A stretch of DNA of 64,000 nt from an uncultured Pelagibacteraceae bacterium (GTDB taxonomy: Bacteria; Pseudomonadota; Alphaproteobacteria; Pelagibacterales; Pelagibacteraceae). This document shows positions 55,390-64,000 of this stretch, piece by piece. The position numbers and the translations under genes are program-made. The notes under the pieces are model-generated. The model was not told the DNA's origin. It saw only the letters and a program-made list of their open reading frames with translations, and did no database searches. Where the stretch lies: the NCBI GenBank assembly GCA_902587755.1, contig CACIMN010000002.1, positions 216,478 to 280,477 on the forward strand. Reading direction: 5' to 3'. Numbering within the stretch: position 1 is the stretch's first letter; each line of letters starts with the position of its first letter.

Positions 55390-56892
55390 TTGTTATTACA
55401 TACAGTTAAGGTATATCCATCAAAAATTAATCTTCCAAAGAAAAAACAGCTTGCTTGGAAAATAGCTGAGATAGCAAGTGATAATGCTAAATTAAACAAA
55501 GATGCTACAGAGATGGTTATCAATAGAATAATTGATAATGCATCTGTAGCTATAGCCTCATTAAATAGAAAACCAGTAATATCATCACGAGAGATGGCGT
55601 TAAAACATTATAGAAAAAATGGTGCAACATTATTTGGTATTAGCTCAAAATTGAAATTTGATTGCGAATGGGCTGCATGGTCAAATGGAACAGCAGTTAG
55701 AGAGTTAGATTTTCATGATACTTTCCTAGCTGCAGATTATAGTCATCCAGGTGATAATATCCCTCCCCTTATAAGTGTTGCACAACAAAATAAAAAAAGT
55801 GGATTAGACTTATTAAGGGGTATAATTACCTCATACGAAGTTCAGGTTAATTTAGTTAAAGGTATTTGTTTACATAAGCATAAAGTTGATCACATAGCCC
55901 ATTTGGGACCTAGTGTAGCTGCTGGATTAGGAACTATGTTAAAATTAAATACTGAAACTATTTATCAAGCTATTCAACAAGCACTCCACACAACAATATC
56001 TACTAGACAATCTAGAAAAGGAGAAATTTCTAGCTGGAAAGCCTACGCTCCAGCTCATGCTGGGAAACTTGCAATTGAAGCGGTAGATAGAGCTATGAGG
56101 GGTGAAGGAGCACCAAGTCCCATTTATGAAGGTGAAGATAGTATTATTGCTAGAATACTAGACGGTAAAAGAGCTAATTACAAAGTTCCTTTACCAACGA
56201 AAGGTGAAAGTAAAAAAGCCATATTAGAAACCTACACTAAAGAATATTCTGCAGAATATCAATCTCAAGCGCTAATTGATCTAGCAAAGAGACTTAAAAC
56301 AAAAATACCTAATTTAAACTTAATTAAAAGAATTGATATTTTTACAAGTCATCATACTCATTATGTAATTGGAACAGGTGCTAACGATCCACAAAAAATG
56401 GATCCTAATGCTAGTAGAGAAACTTTAGACCACTCAATAATGTATATTTTTGCTGTAGCTCTAGAGGATGGAGATTGGCATCATGTTAAATCTTATACAA
56501 AAGCTAGAGCTAATAGAAAAAGTACAATTAAAATTTGGAAATCAATTAAAACATATGAAGATAAAAAGTGGACAAAGAAATATCATGATCCAAATCCGAA
56601 ACACAAATCATTTGGTGCTAAAGTAGTAGTCACTTTAAATAACAAAAAAAAAATAATTGAGGAATTAGATAAAGCTGATGCTCACCCATATGGGGCTAGA
56701 CCGTTTAAGAGGAAAAATTATATAAATAAATTTTTAACTTTAACTGATGGTATTATAGATAAAAAAGAGAGTGATCGTTTTTTAAAATCAGTACAAAACT
56801 TAAAAAATTTAAAACCAGGACAACTTGATAAATTAAATATTGTGGTTAGAAAAAGTAAATTAAAGAGAAATTTAAAAAAAGGAATTTTTTAA
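55390..56892 (+). CDS. prpD: 2-methylcitrate dehydratase PrpD
   Basis: 500 residues with a TTG start (55390). AGGAG at 55380-55384 lies 5 nt upstream, which fixes this start; no ATG is nearby. [34 protein letters not shown] is the PrpD/MmgE signature, and [23 protein letters not shown] follows. It dehydrates 2-methylcitrate to 2-methylaconitate. It opens a tight operon with prpB and prpC, one-base overlaps at both junctions. The whole set recycles propionyl-CoA, for instance from DMSP or odd-chain compounds. Confidence 0.94.
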   Translation: MLLHTVKVYPSKINLPKKKQLAWKIAEIASDNAKLNKDATEMVINRIIDNASVAIASLNRKPVISSREMALKHYRKNGATLFGISSKLKFDCEWAAWSNGTAVRELDFHDTFLAADYSHPGDNIPPLISVAQQNKKSGLDLLRGIITSYEVQVNLVKGICLHKHKVDHIAHLGPSVAAGLGTMLKLNTETIYQAIQQALHTTISTRQSRKGEISSWKAYAPAHAGKLAIEAVDRAMRGEGAPSPIYEGEDSIIARILDGKRANYKVPLPTKGESKKAILETYTKEYSAEYQSQALIDLAKRLKTKIPNLNLIKRIDIFTSHHTHYVIGTGANDPQKMDPNASRETLDHSIMYIFAVALEDGDWHHVKSYTKARANRKSTIKIWKSIKTYEDKKWTKKYHDPNPKHKSFGAKVVVTLNNKKKIIEELDKADAHPYGARPFKRKNYINKFLTLTDGIIDKKESDRFLKSVQNLKNLKPGQLDKLNIVVRKSKLKRNLKKGIF

Positions 56893-57788
56893 TGCACTTT
56901 GTTGAAAAAGAACCGAGTCAAAAAAGATTAGATTTTGATCAAAAATTAAAATCAAATAAAATTTTAAGAATACCAGGAGCCTATAACCCTCTAACTGCAA
57001 AATTGATTGAGGAAATCGGATATGATGCTGTTTATGTTTCTGGTGGTGTAATGGCTAATGATCTTGGATTTCCTGATATTGGATTAACAACCTTACAAGA
57101 TGTAAGTACAAGATCTTATTTAATTTCAAGAGTTACAAATCTTCCAACAATTGTTGATATAGATACAGGTTTTAGATCATGTAAAGAAACAGTAGAAACA
57201 TTTGAGGAATTTGGAATAACAGGGGTACACTTAGAAGATCAAATCGAAAGAAAGAGATGTGGCCACCTAGAAAATAAAGAACTTATTTCAACTGATTCTA
57301 TGGTTAAAAAAATTAAAGAATGTGTTGCTACAAAAAAAGATCAAAATTTTAAAATTATAGCGCGTTCAGACGCCAAAAGTGTTGAAGGAATCGATAAAAT
57401 GATTGAAAGATGTAAAGCCTATATTGATGCAGGTGCAGAAATTATATTTCCTGAGGCGTTACAAGATGAGAAAGATTTTGAAAAAGTTAGAAAAGAATTA
57501 TCAGTTTATCTATTAGCTAATATGACTGAATTTGGTAAATCAAAATTATTTAATTATAAAGAGTTAGAAAATTTAGGTTATAATATTGTGATTTATCCTG
57601 TAACTACCCAACGATTGGCAATGAAAAATGTAGAAGACGGATTAAGAGACATTTATGCAAATGGACATCAAAATAATATAATTGATAAAATGCAAACAAG
57701 AAAAAGATTGTATGAATTAGTCGATTATGAAAAATATAATTCATTAGATGAAAAAATTTATAATTTTAGTACTGAGGGACATGAATAA
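56892..57788 (+). CDS. prpB: 2-methylisocitrate lyase
   Basis: 298 residues. It belongs to the isocitrate lyase/PEP mutase superfamily: YVSGGVMANDLGFPDIGLTTLQDV, IVDIDTGF, HLEDQIERKRCGHLENKEL with the catalytic KRCGH, and IARSDAKSVEGID. It cleaves 2-methylisocitrate to succinate and pyruvate. It shares one base each with prpD and prpC. Confidence 0.95.
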   Translation: MHFVEKEPSQKRLDFDQKLKSNKILRIPGAYNPLTAKLIEEIGYDAVYVSGGVMANDLGFPDIGLTTLQDVSTRSYLISRVTNLPTIVDIDTGFRSCKETVETFEEFGITGVHLEDQIERKRCGHLENKELISTDSMVKKIKECVATKKDQNFKIIARSDAKSVEGIDKMIERCKAYIDAGAEIIFPEALQDEKDFEKVRKELSVYLLANMTEFGKSKLFNYKELENLGYNIVIYPVTTQRLAMKNVEDGLRDIYANGHQNNIIDKMQTRKRLYELVDYEKYNSLDEKIYNFSTEGHE

Positions 57789-58912
57789 TGAGTGATGATA
57801 TTAAGAAAGGATTACTTGGTATTGTTGTAGATGAAACTGAAGTTTCAAAAGTAATGCCAGAAATTAATTCTCTTACTTACAGAGGATACGCTGCTCAAGA
57901 TTTATGTGAATACTGTAGATTTGAAGAAGTAGCTTATTTAATTTTGAATAAAGACCTGCCAAATACTATTCAACTTAGACAATTTGAAAAAGAAGAAAAA
58001 AATAATAGAGAACTTACAAAAAATTTATATGAAATAATAAGACATATGCCCAAGAAATCCCACCCAATGGATGTAGCAAGAACTGCTGTGAGTGTTATGG
58101 GGTTGGAGGATAAAGAAACAACAGACTCTTCACCTGAAGCAAATATGAGAAAAGCTTTGAGAATTTTTGCAAAAACTCCAACTGCGCTTGCTGCTTTTTA
58201 CAGAATTAGAAAAGGTAAAAAAATTATTAAACCAAAAAAAACACTTACCTTTGCTGAAAATTTTTTCTACATGTGTTTTGGAAAAGTGCCTCAAAAAGAG
58301 ATAGTGAAAGCTTTTGATGTCTCGTTAATTTTATATGCTGAGCATAGTTTTAATGTATCTACATTCACTGCCAGAACAATTACTAGTAGCCTTTCTGATA
58401 TACATGGTGCAATAACAGGAGCAATTGCTAGTTTAAAGGGTCCTCTGCATGGTGGAGCAAACGAAGAAGTGATGCATATGATGAATAAAATTAAAAAACC
58501 AGAAAATGCTCTTAAATGGATAAATAATGCTCTCAAAAACAAGGAAGTAGTTATGGGATTTGGTCATAGAGTTTATAAATCAGGCGATTCAAGAGTTCCA
58601 ACTATGAGAAAATACTTTGGTAAAGTTTCTAAAATTAAAAAAGATAAAAAATTTGAAAAAATCTACGACATTGTTGAAAAAGTAATGATCACAGAAAAAA
58701 ATATTTATCCAAATGTAGATTATCCAACAGGACCAACTTACCATCTTATGGGTTTTGATACTGATTTTTTTACACCAATATTTGTAATTTCAAGAATAAC
58801 AGGCTGGTCAGCTCATATAATGGAACAACACGCAGCAAATAAACTTATTAGACCTTTGGCGAGCTACAAAGGAAACAAGCATAGAAAAGTGATGCAATTA
58901 AATCAAAGATAA
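57788..58912 (+). CDS. prpC: 2-methylcitrate synthase
   Basis: 374 residues, the short citrate synthase type. LTYRGYAAQDLCEYCRFEEVAYLIL is the N-terminal signature, EHSFNVSTFTARTITSS, GPLHGGANEEVMHM and GFGHRVYKSGDSR hold the active-site residues, and WSAHIMEQ follows. It condenses propionyl-CoA with oxaloacetate. Placement with prpD and prpB favours methylcitrate synthase over citrate synthase. It converges on the methyltransferase gene with only 1 nt between. Confidence 0.93.
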   Translation: MSDDIKKGLLGIVVDETEVSKVMPEINSLTYRGYAAQDLCEYCRFEEVAYLILNKDLPNTIQLRQFEKEEKNNRELTKNLYEIIRHMPKKSHPMDVARTAVSVMGLEDKETTDSSPEANMRKALRIFAKTPTALAAFYRIRKGKKIIKPKKTLTFAENFFYMCFGKVPQKEIVKAFDVSLILYAEHSFNVSTFTARTITSSLSDIHGAITGAIASLKGPLHGGANEEVMHMMNKIKKPENALKWINNALKNKEVVMGFGHRVYKSGDSRVPTMRKYFGKVSKIKKDKKFEKIYDIVEKVMITEKNIYPNVDYPTGPTYHLMGFDTDFFTPIFVISRITGWSAHIMEQHAANKLIRPLASYKGNKHRKVMQLNQR

Positions 58913-58913
58913 C

Positions 58914-59543
58914 CTAATTTTTTTCTATTTTAGCAAATCTATCATTACATATTATTGAGCATTTTAATCCATGCTCAGATGAGAACTCGTCTATAGCTTT
59001 TTTTACTCCAGGTGCATATGATAGATCATAATCGTCACAAAGAACGGTACCACCATTAACAATAACTTCTCTGCAGCAATTTAAATCATTTTTTACTGTT
59101 TGATAATCATGGCCTCCATCGAGAAATACATAATCAATTTTAGACATATCAATTTTTTTTAATATTACGTTTGAATTGCCTTTGATTAATGAAACATTAT
59201 TTTTAAATTTTTTTAAAAGATCTTCTACAGCTTCTAAACTATATGGATTTAATTTTTTAATATACTTAAAATAAATATTTTTAAATGGGTTAGAAAATTT
59301 CGTGTTAGGAATTACTTCATCTTTATTTTCTGTATTTTGCTCAAATAAATCTAGACCTACATATTTGAATTCATTTCCGTGCAAACTATTAAGTAATTCA
59401 CAAACATTACGGGCAGTAACTCCATGAAAAACTCCAACTTCAAGAAATACTTTAGGTTTATTGATGGCAACTTCTTTTAAAAAAAATTCACCAACACCAT
59501 TTTGCTTTAAACTGGTTTTTCGGAAATATTTTTTATATTTCAA
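58914..59543 (-). CDS. Class I SAM-dependent methyltransferase (substrate unknown)
   Basis: About 209 residues from a TTG at 59543, which begins 1 nt after the nrdB stop. An ATG at 59612 would add 23 residues but overlap nrdB by 68 nt, so the TTG start seems better. FLEVGVFHGVTARNVCELL is motif I, YVGLDLFE is motif II, and YVFLDGGHDYQTVKNDLNC is the DGxHxYxxV motif of the Methyltransf_24 family. GGTVLCDDYD follows. Relatives methylate sugars or small molecules. It sits between prpC and nrdB with no clear link to either. Confidence 0.7.
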   Translation of the reverse strand: MKYKKYFRKTSLKQNGVGEFFLKEVAINKPKVFLEVGVFHGVTARNVCELLNSLHGNEFKYVGLDLFEQNTENKDEVIPNTKFSNPFKNIYFKYIKKLNPYSLEAVEDLLKKFKNNVSLIKGNSNVILKKIDMSKIDYVFLDGGHDYQTVKNDLNCCREVIVNGGTVLCDDYDLSYAPGVKKAIDEFSSEHGLKCSIICNDRFAKIEKN

Positions 59544-59544
59544 T

Positions 59545-60561
59545 TTAACTAAATGCTTCTGCCCAAGTACCCTGAGTTGATGCTTTAGAATATTCAGTTG
59601 CACGACCTTCAAAGAAATTCATGTGTTCGACAGCATTTAACATAGTATCTAACCACGTTAATGGATTTTTTTGAATATCATAAATAGGCTCTAAGCCAAG
59701 CTGGTTTAATCGTCTATTTGCAATGAATCTAATATAATCTTTAACTTCCTGTGCTGTTAAACCTTCCATTGGACCCATTTCAAAAGCTAGATCAATAAAA
59801 GCATCCTCGTGGTCAACAATAATTCTGCATGCCTCATAAAGTTCTTTTTTAAGTTTAGGTGTCCAAATTTCAGGATTTTCTTTAATAAACTCCTTAAAAA
59901 TTCTGATCATAGAATTGCAATGAAGTGTTTCGTCTCTCACAGACCAAGTAACTATCTGTCCCATTCCTTTCATTTTATTGTGTCTAGGAAAATTCAATAA
60001 GATAGCAAAACTTGCAAATAACTGTAATCCCTCTGTAAAAGCACTAAACACAGCAACTGTTTTTGCAATATCTTCTTTAGAATTTACATTAAATCCTTGC
60101 ATGTAATCGTACTTATCTTTCATCTCTTTATATTTCATGAATGCTGAATATTCTGACTCTGGCATTCCAATCGTGTCTAAAAGATGAGAATAAGCTGCTA
60201 CATGAACTGTTTCCATCGCAGCAAAAGCTGTCATCATCATTAACACTTCTGTTGGTTTAAAAACAGTTGTGTAATGTCTTAGGTAACAATTGTTCACCTC
60301 TACATCAGCTTGAGTAAAAAACCTGAAAATTTGAGTTAATAGATTTTTTTCAGGTTGCGTAAGGTTCTTTTGCCAATCTCTAACATCATCTCCTAAAGGA
60401 ACTTCTTCTGGTAACCAATGAATTCTTTGCTGAGTTAACCAGGCATCATAACACCATGGATATCTAAATGGTTTGTAAACTGGGTTTTCTACTAACAAGC
60501 CCATTTTTTTTGGTTGAATAATCTCTTTATTAATTTTTTCTGCTACTGACATGATAGACAC
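59545..60561 (-). CDS. nrdB: Ribonucleotide reductase class Ia, small subunit
   Basis: 338 residues. The di-iron and radical site is recognisable in FAAMETVHVAAYSHLLDT, with ExxH and a Tyr three residues later, the stable tyrosyl radical position. SVRDETLHCNSM and IVDHEDAFIDLAFE provide further Glu and His ligands. It forms the tyrosyl radical required by NrdA. The start shown overlaps nrdA by 19 nt; the Met at residue 4 would reduce that to 10 nt. Confidence 0.95.
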   Translation of the reverse strand: MSIMSVAEKINKEIIQPKKMGLLVENPVYKPFRYPWCYDAWLTQQRIHWLPEEVPLGDDVRDWQKNLTQPEKNLLTQIFRFFTQADVEVNNCYLRHYTTVFKPTEVLMMMTAFAAMETVHVAAYSHLLDTIGMPESEYSAFMKYKEMKDKYDYMQGFNVNSKEDIAKTVAVFSAFTEGLQLFASFAILLNFPRHNKMKGMGQIVTWSVRDETLHCNSMIRIFKEFIKENPEIWTPKLKKELYEACRIIVDHEDAFIDLAFEMGPMEGLTAQEVKDYIRFIANRRLNQLGLEPIYDIQKNPLTWLDTMLNAVEHMNFFEGRATEYSKASTQGTWAEAFS

Positions 60562-62483
60562 TCCTCGTACTCTGGCTCTTCGTTGGTTGGTTGATTTTTA
60601 GATTTATAAACATTGGCTGTGATATCAGTTGATCTAGCATCATTGATATTTTCAGCTCGTTGAATTGATTTTGATCTACAGTAATAAAGGCTCTTTAAGC
60701 CTTTTTTCCATGCATCAAAATGAATTTTATGTAATTCTTTTTTATGAACATCGGCTGGTAAAAATAAATTTACCGACTGAGCTTGTGAAATAAATGGAGT
60801 TCTGTCACCACTTAGTTCAATTATCCAATTTTGATTAAGTTCAAAAGCTGTTTTAAATACATCTTTCTCTAAATCTGTTAAGAAATCTAGATGACTAACA
60901 GATCCTTGATTGGTAGTGATTGTAGACCATGTTTCGTCGTCATTTTTACCATGACTTTGTAGTATTTCCTCCAAATATCTATTTCTAACATTGAAAGATC
61001 CTGATAAAGTTTTGTGAGTGTAGCTATTAGCAGCAACAGGCTCTACTCCTGGTGATGCTCCACCACAAATAATTGAAATTGAAGCAGTTGGAGCTATTGC
61101 TGTCTTGTTAGAAAATCTTTCTTTGTAACCATACTCAGCTGCATCTGGACATGCACCTCTCTCTTCAGCTAAATCTTTAGACGCTTGGTTTACTTTTTCA
61201 TGTATGTTTTTAAATATTTTTTTATTCCATGATTTTGCCATTACAGACTCTAGAGGAATTCTATTCTTTTGTAAAAATGAATGAAAGCCCATAACACCTA
61301 ATCCAACACTTCTCTCTCTTTCTGCTGAATATTTTGCATCTTTAAACTGATCTGGTGCTTTATTTATAAAGTCAGATAAAACATTGTCTAAGAATCTCAT
61401 CACATCACTAATCATATCTGGATCATCTTTCCATTCATCATATTTTTCCAAATTTAATGAAGACAAGCAACACACTGCTGTTCTATCTCTTCCATCTTTA
61501 TCAATTCCTGTTGGTAAAGTTATTTCACTACATAAATTAGAGGTTTTCACTGTAAGATTTGCCAACTTGTGGTGTTGAGGAATTTGCCTGTTAACTGTAT
61601 CAATATAAATTATATATGGTTCTCCAGTTTCAATTCTTGCAGTTAATAATCTTATCCATAAATTTCTCGCAGAAATAGTTTGTTGAACACTTCCATCAGC
61701 AGGACTTTTTAATGCCCACTGCTCATCTGTTTCAACTGCTCTCATAAATGCATCAGAAACTAAAACACCATGATGTAAGTTTAATGCTTTTCTATTTGGG
61801 TCCCCACCTGTTGGTCTTCTCATTTCAATAAATTCTTCAATCTCTGGATGATCAATAGGAAGATAACAAGCTGCTGAGCCTCTTCTTAACGAACCTTGAC
61901 TAATGGCCATAGTTAAAGAGTCCATAACTTTTATAAAAGGAATTATTCCAGAAGTTTTTCCAACTCTTCCAATTTTTTCACCAATTGATCTTAAATTACC
62001 CCAGTAACTTCCAATACCCCCTCCTTTGGCTGCTAACCAAACATTCTCACTCCACAAATCAAGAATGCCTCCTAAGCTATCTGAGGCTTCATTTAAAAAA
62101 CATGAGATTGGCAAACCTCTCTTTGTTCCACCATTTGATAAAACTGGTGTTGCAGGCATAAACCAAAGATTGCTAATATAGTTATAAATTCTTTGAGCAT
62201 GTAGATTATCATCTGAATATGTACTTGCTACTCTTGCAAATAAATCTTGGTAAGATTCATTTAAACCAAGGTATCTATCTTTTAAAGTTGCTTTACCAAA
62301 GTCTGTAAGATTCGCATCTTTTGAACGGTCAATTTTAATTATGATACCTTTGTCGTTTTGAAATAATTCTGTCTCGTTATTTAAAGAGAAAAGGTCAGGC
62401 TTATTTATTTTAGAAACTTCTTTAACATTGGGGCTATATTCGGAGACAGCTTTTTTGAGGGCTTGAGAAAGAATCTTATTCAT
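60543..62483 (-). CDS. nrdA: Ribonucleotide reductase class Ia, large subunit (no ATP-cone)
   Basis: 646 residues, about 110 fewer than E. coli NrdA. PVLSNGGTKRGLPISCFLNEA holds the first redox Cys, SNLCSEITLPTG the catalytic Cys region, PTASISIICGGASPGVEP the substrate loop, and ECLSCQ the C-terminal re-reducing pair. The N-terminus lacks an ATP-cone, so overall dATP inhibition through that domain is not expected. It makes dNDPs with NrdB. An NrdR-type promoter lies upstream (62518-62564). Confidence 0.95.
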   Translation of the reverse strand: MNKILSQALKKAVSEYSPNVKEVSKINKPDLFSLNNETELFQNDKGIIIKIDRSKDANLTDFGKATLKDRYLGLNESYQDLFARVASTYSDDNLHAQRIYNYISNLWFMPATPVLSNGGTKRGLPISCFLNEASDSLGGILDLWSENVWLAAKGGGIGSYWGNLRSIGEKIGRVGKTSGIIPFIKVMDSLTMAISQGSLRRGSAACYLPIDHPEIEEFIEMRRPTGGDPNRKALNLHHGVLVSDAFMRAVETDEQWALKSPADGSVQQTISARNLWIRLLTARIETGEPYIIYIDTVNRQIPQHHKLANLTVKTSNLCSEITLPTGIDKDGRDRTAVCCLSSLNLEKYDEWKDDPDMISDVMRFLDNVLSDFINKAPDQFKDAKYSAERERSVGLGVMGFHSFLQKNRIPLESVMAKSWNKKIFKNIHEKVNQASKDLAEERGACPDAAEYGYKERFSNKTAIAPTASISIICGGASPGVEPVAANSYTHKTLSGSFNVRNRYLEEILQSHGKNDDETWSTITTNQGSVSHLDFLTDLEKDVFKTAFELNQNWIIELSGDRTPFISQAQSVNLFLPADVHKKELHKIHFDAWKKGLKSLYYCRSKSIQRAENINDARSTDITANVYKSKNQPTNEEPEYEECLSCQ

Positions 62484-62517
62484 AAAAATTTAATATATTT
62501 TGTTATTAGTACGAAAA

Positions 62518-62564
62518 CAACTATATGTTGTAGGCGTTTGCTGTAAATATACTATATAAACATT
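62518..62564. promoter_or_regulatory. Two NrdR-box-like sites over the nrdA promoter
   Basis: Box 1, caaCtAtATgTtGtag at 62518-62533, matches 11 of 12 core positions of the NrdR consensus acaCwAtATaTwGtgt. Box 2, ataCtAtATaaacatt at 62549-62564, is weaker. The two are exactly 31 bp apart, the spacing usual for NrdR pairs. On the minus strand a promoter TTTACA (62547-62542), 16-bp spacer, TATAGT (62525-62520) lies here, with the -10 inside box 1, so binding would block nrdAB. Confidence 0.6.
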
Positions 62565-62663
62565 TAAACAACAGAACATTTATAGAACGCGACAAAATGA
62601 TAATCAACAAAAAAATAAATTTTTTTGCAAGAAATTAACAAAAAAAGAGTAAGAAAATAGGTA

Positions 62664-64000
62664 ATGAATCAAAATGTAAAAATAGACCCATTTGGCTTTA
62701 GAGAATATGACGCCCGATGGTTGTATAAAAAAGATATAAACCAATCTGGAATAGAGAATCTTGGCAAAGGATTAGGATCACAAATAAAAATTCACACAAA
62801 AAAAGACAATCCTAGAATTATCGTAGGCCATGATTACCGTTCCTATAGTGAAGAAATAAAAACTGCTCTCAAAAAAGGATTAATATCTACAGGATGCAAT
62901 ATAGAGGATATTGGTCTGTCATTATCTCCCATGGTTTATTTTGCGCAATTTAATTTGGATGCAGATGCGGTTGCTATGGTTACAGCAAGTCATAATGAAA
63001 ATGGGTGGACTGGTGTCAAAATGGGAATCAAAAAAGGACTAACTCATGCACCTGAAGAAATGAAAGAACTAAAAGAAATTACCTTAAATAAAAAGTTCAC
63101 AAAAGGCGAAGGTAATGAAAAACAAATAAAGGATTTTGATAAAATTTATAAGGATGACTTAATAAGTAAAAATAAAATTAAGAAAAAAATAAAAGCTGTG
63201 GTAGCTTGTGGAAATGGAACAGCAGGTATTTTTGCCCCAGATATTCTAAGGGGTATTGGATGTGAGGTAATAGAATTAGATTGTAATCTAGATTGGAATT
63301 TTCCTAAATACAATCCAAATCCAGAGGATATGGAAATGCTTCACGAAATAGTAAAAGTAGTTAAAGAAAACAATGCTGATATAGGTTTTGGATTTGATGG
63401 TGATGGAGATAGGGTTGGTGTTATTGACGATAAAGGTAATGAAATATTTTCAGATAAAATTGGTCTTCTAATTGCTAGAAATTTATCAGGTAAACATAAA
63501 AATTCAAAATTTGTAGTAGATGTAAAATCAACAGGTTTATATTCAAAAGATAAAATCTTGTTAGAAAACAACTGTGAAACAATTTATTGGAAAACAGGTC
63601 ATTCTCATATTAAAAGAAAAGTGAACACTGAAAAAGCTTTGGCAGGTTTTGAAAAAAGTGGTCATTTCTTTTTTAATCAACCTTTAGGATATGGTTATGA
63701 TGATGGAATTAACTCAGCAATTCAAGTTTGTCACTTATTAGATAATCAAAATAAAAAAATGAGTGAAATTATTGGTGAATTACCTAGTACATTCCAAACA
63801 CCAACAATGGCACCTTTTTGCAAAGATGAAGAGAAATATATTGTTGTTGAAGAGCTAGTTAAGCAAATTAAAAATTTAAAAGAAAACAAAACTGAAATTG
63901 ATGGTCAAGTTATTAATGATATTTTAACAGTTAATGGAGTTAGATTTTCATTTGGAGATGGTTCTTGGGGACTTATAAGAGCATCTTCAAACAAACCATC
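62664..64000 (+). CDS. Phosphomannomutase/phosphoglucomutase (3' end beyond window)
   Basis: 445 complete codons from the ATG at 62664 to the window edge, without a stop. The active serine is S109 in VTASHNENGWTG, and the metal loop is GFDGDGDR with D245, D247 and D249. PFGFREYDARWLY and GHDYRSYS are the N-terminal family marks. GFEKSGHFFF is the sugar-binding loop with Glu and Ser. The E-N-G-W-T-G form after the serine is typical of the ExoC-type alphaproteobacterial phosphohexomutases. It would link hexose phosphates to surface sugars. It diverges from nrdA. Confidence 0.9.
   Translation, partial: MNQNVKIDPFGFREYDARWLYKKDINQSGIENLGKGLGSQIKIHTKKDNPRIIVGHDYRSYSEEIKTALKKGLISTGCNIEDIGLSLSPMVYFAQFNLDADAVAMVTASHNENGWTGVKMGIKKGLTHAPEEMKELKEITLNKKFTKGEGNEKQIKDFDKIYKDDLISKNKIKKKIKAVVACGNGTAGIFAPDILRGIGCEVIELDCNLDWNFPKYNPNPEDMEMLHEIVKVVKENNADIGFGFDGDGDRVGVIDDKGNEIFSDKIGLLIARNLSGKHKNSKFVVDVKSTGLYSKDKILLENNCETIYWKTGHSHIKRKVNTEKALAGFEKSGHFFFNQPLGYGYDDGINSAIQVCHLLDNQNKKMSEIIGELPSTFQTPTMAPFCKDEEKYIVVEELVKQIKNLKENKTEIDGQVINDILTVNGVRFSFGDGSWGLIRASSNKP

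Noticed and set aside
59544..59612. ATG start of the methyltransferase within nrdB
   Set aside because: It would need a 68-nt overlap with nrdB, far more than other overlaps here, and adds residues that match no family motif; the TTG just after the nrdB stop is preferred, without certainty.

Overview
The window looks like a streamlined marine alphaproteobacterium of the SAR11 clade (Pelagibacterales). This rests on the very AT-rich DNA on both strands, genes that abut or overlap by 1-8 nt, a single tuf gene, one long fused ribosomal/RNA polymerase cluster, and a compact set of housekeeping genes that includes prpDBC, purBCSQL, a citramalate synthase and a stand-alone BolA/glutaredoxin pair. 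The assignment comes from gene content and order, not from a database search.

Region 1 (1-21714, minus strand) is one nearly uninterrupted transcription block. Read in the direction of transcription it runs tRNA-Tyr, tRNA-Gly, tuf, tRNA-Trp, secE, nusG, rplK, rplA, rplJ, rplL, rpoB, rpoC, then after a 164-nt gap with a good promoter rpsL, rpsG, fusA, rpsJ, rplC, rplD, rplW, rplB, rpsS, rplV, rpsC, rplP, rpmC, rpsQ, rplN, rplX and rplE (cut by the window edge). It fuses the rif, str and S10/spc clusters. A 12-bp perfect hairpin sits between rplL and rpoB. Region 2 (21769-24415) holds rlmB and tRNA-Thr on the plus strand, then an FkbM-type methyltransferase, a 45-residue membrane peptide and nadK on the minus strand.

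Region 3 (24420-32902) is the accessory part and the most interesting stretch. A tRNA-Leu(TAA) gene has been split at its anticodon loop. A 3' half lies next to nadK, an intact tRNA-Leu lies inside, and two further 5' halves, each with the same 48 nt of upstream DNA, lie to the right. These copies delimit three cargo modules: (1) a DUF3427-DUF3883 nuclease-like protein, (2) an unrecognised 406-residue protein, and (3) a secreted 1482-residue coiled-coil protein with a small secreted partner. Modules 2 and 3 each carry their own short tandem repeat, period 11 bp, on both sides of the cargo. No integrase is present. All cargo genes point the same way as the tRNA, downstream of a tRNA-promoter copy.

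Region 4 (33001-64000) is core metabolism: a glucosylglycerate osmolyte pair, a COG4091 oxidoreductase, a gamma-glutamylcyclotransferase, a CinA-like protein, sfsA, map, purine synthesis purB-purC-purS-purQ-purL with bolA-grxD, rpsD, trmJ, a DUF1989 protein, citramalate synthase, cysS, nadE, class II DAHP synthase, glmS, a GlmU acetyltransferase domain without its uridyltransferase half, gph, the methylcitrate genes prpDBC, a methyltransferase, class Ia ribonucleotide reductase nrdAB with NrdR-like boxes in its promoter, and the start of a phosphomannomutase/phosphoglucomutase that runs off the end. Amino-sugar supply (glmS, GlmU domain, phosphohexomutase), purine and deoxynucleotide supply, and propionyl-CoA disposal are therefore close together.
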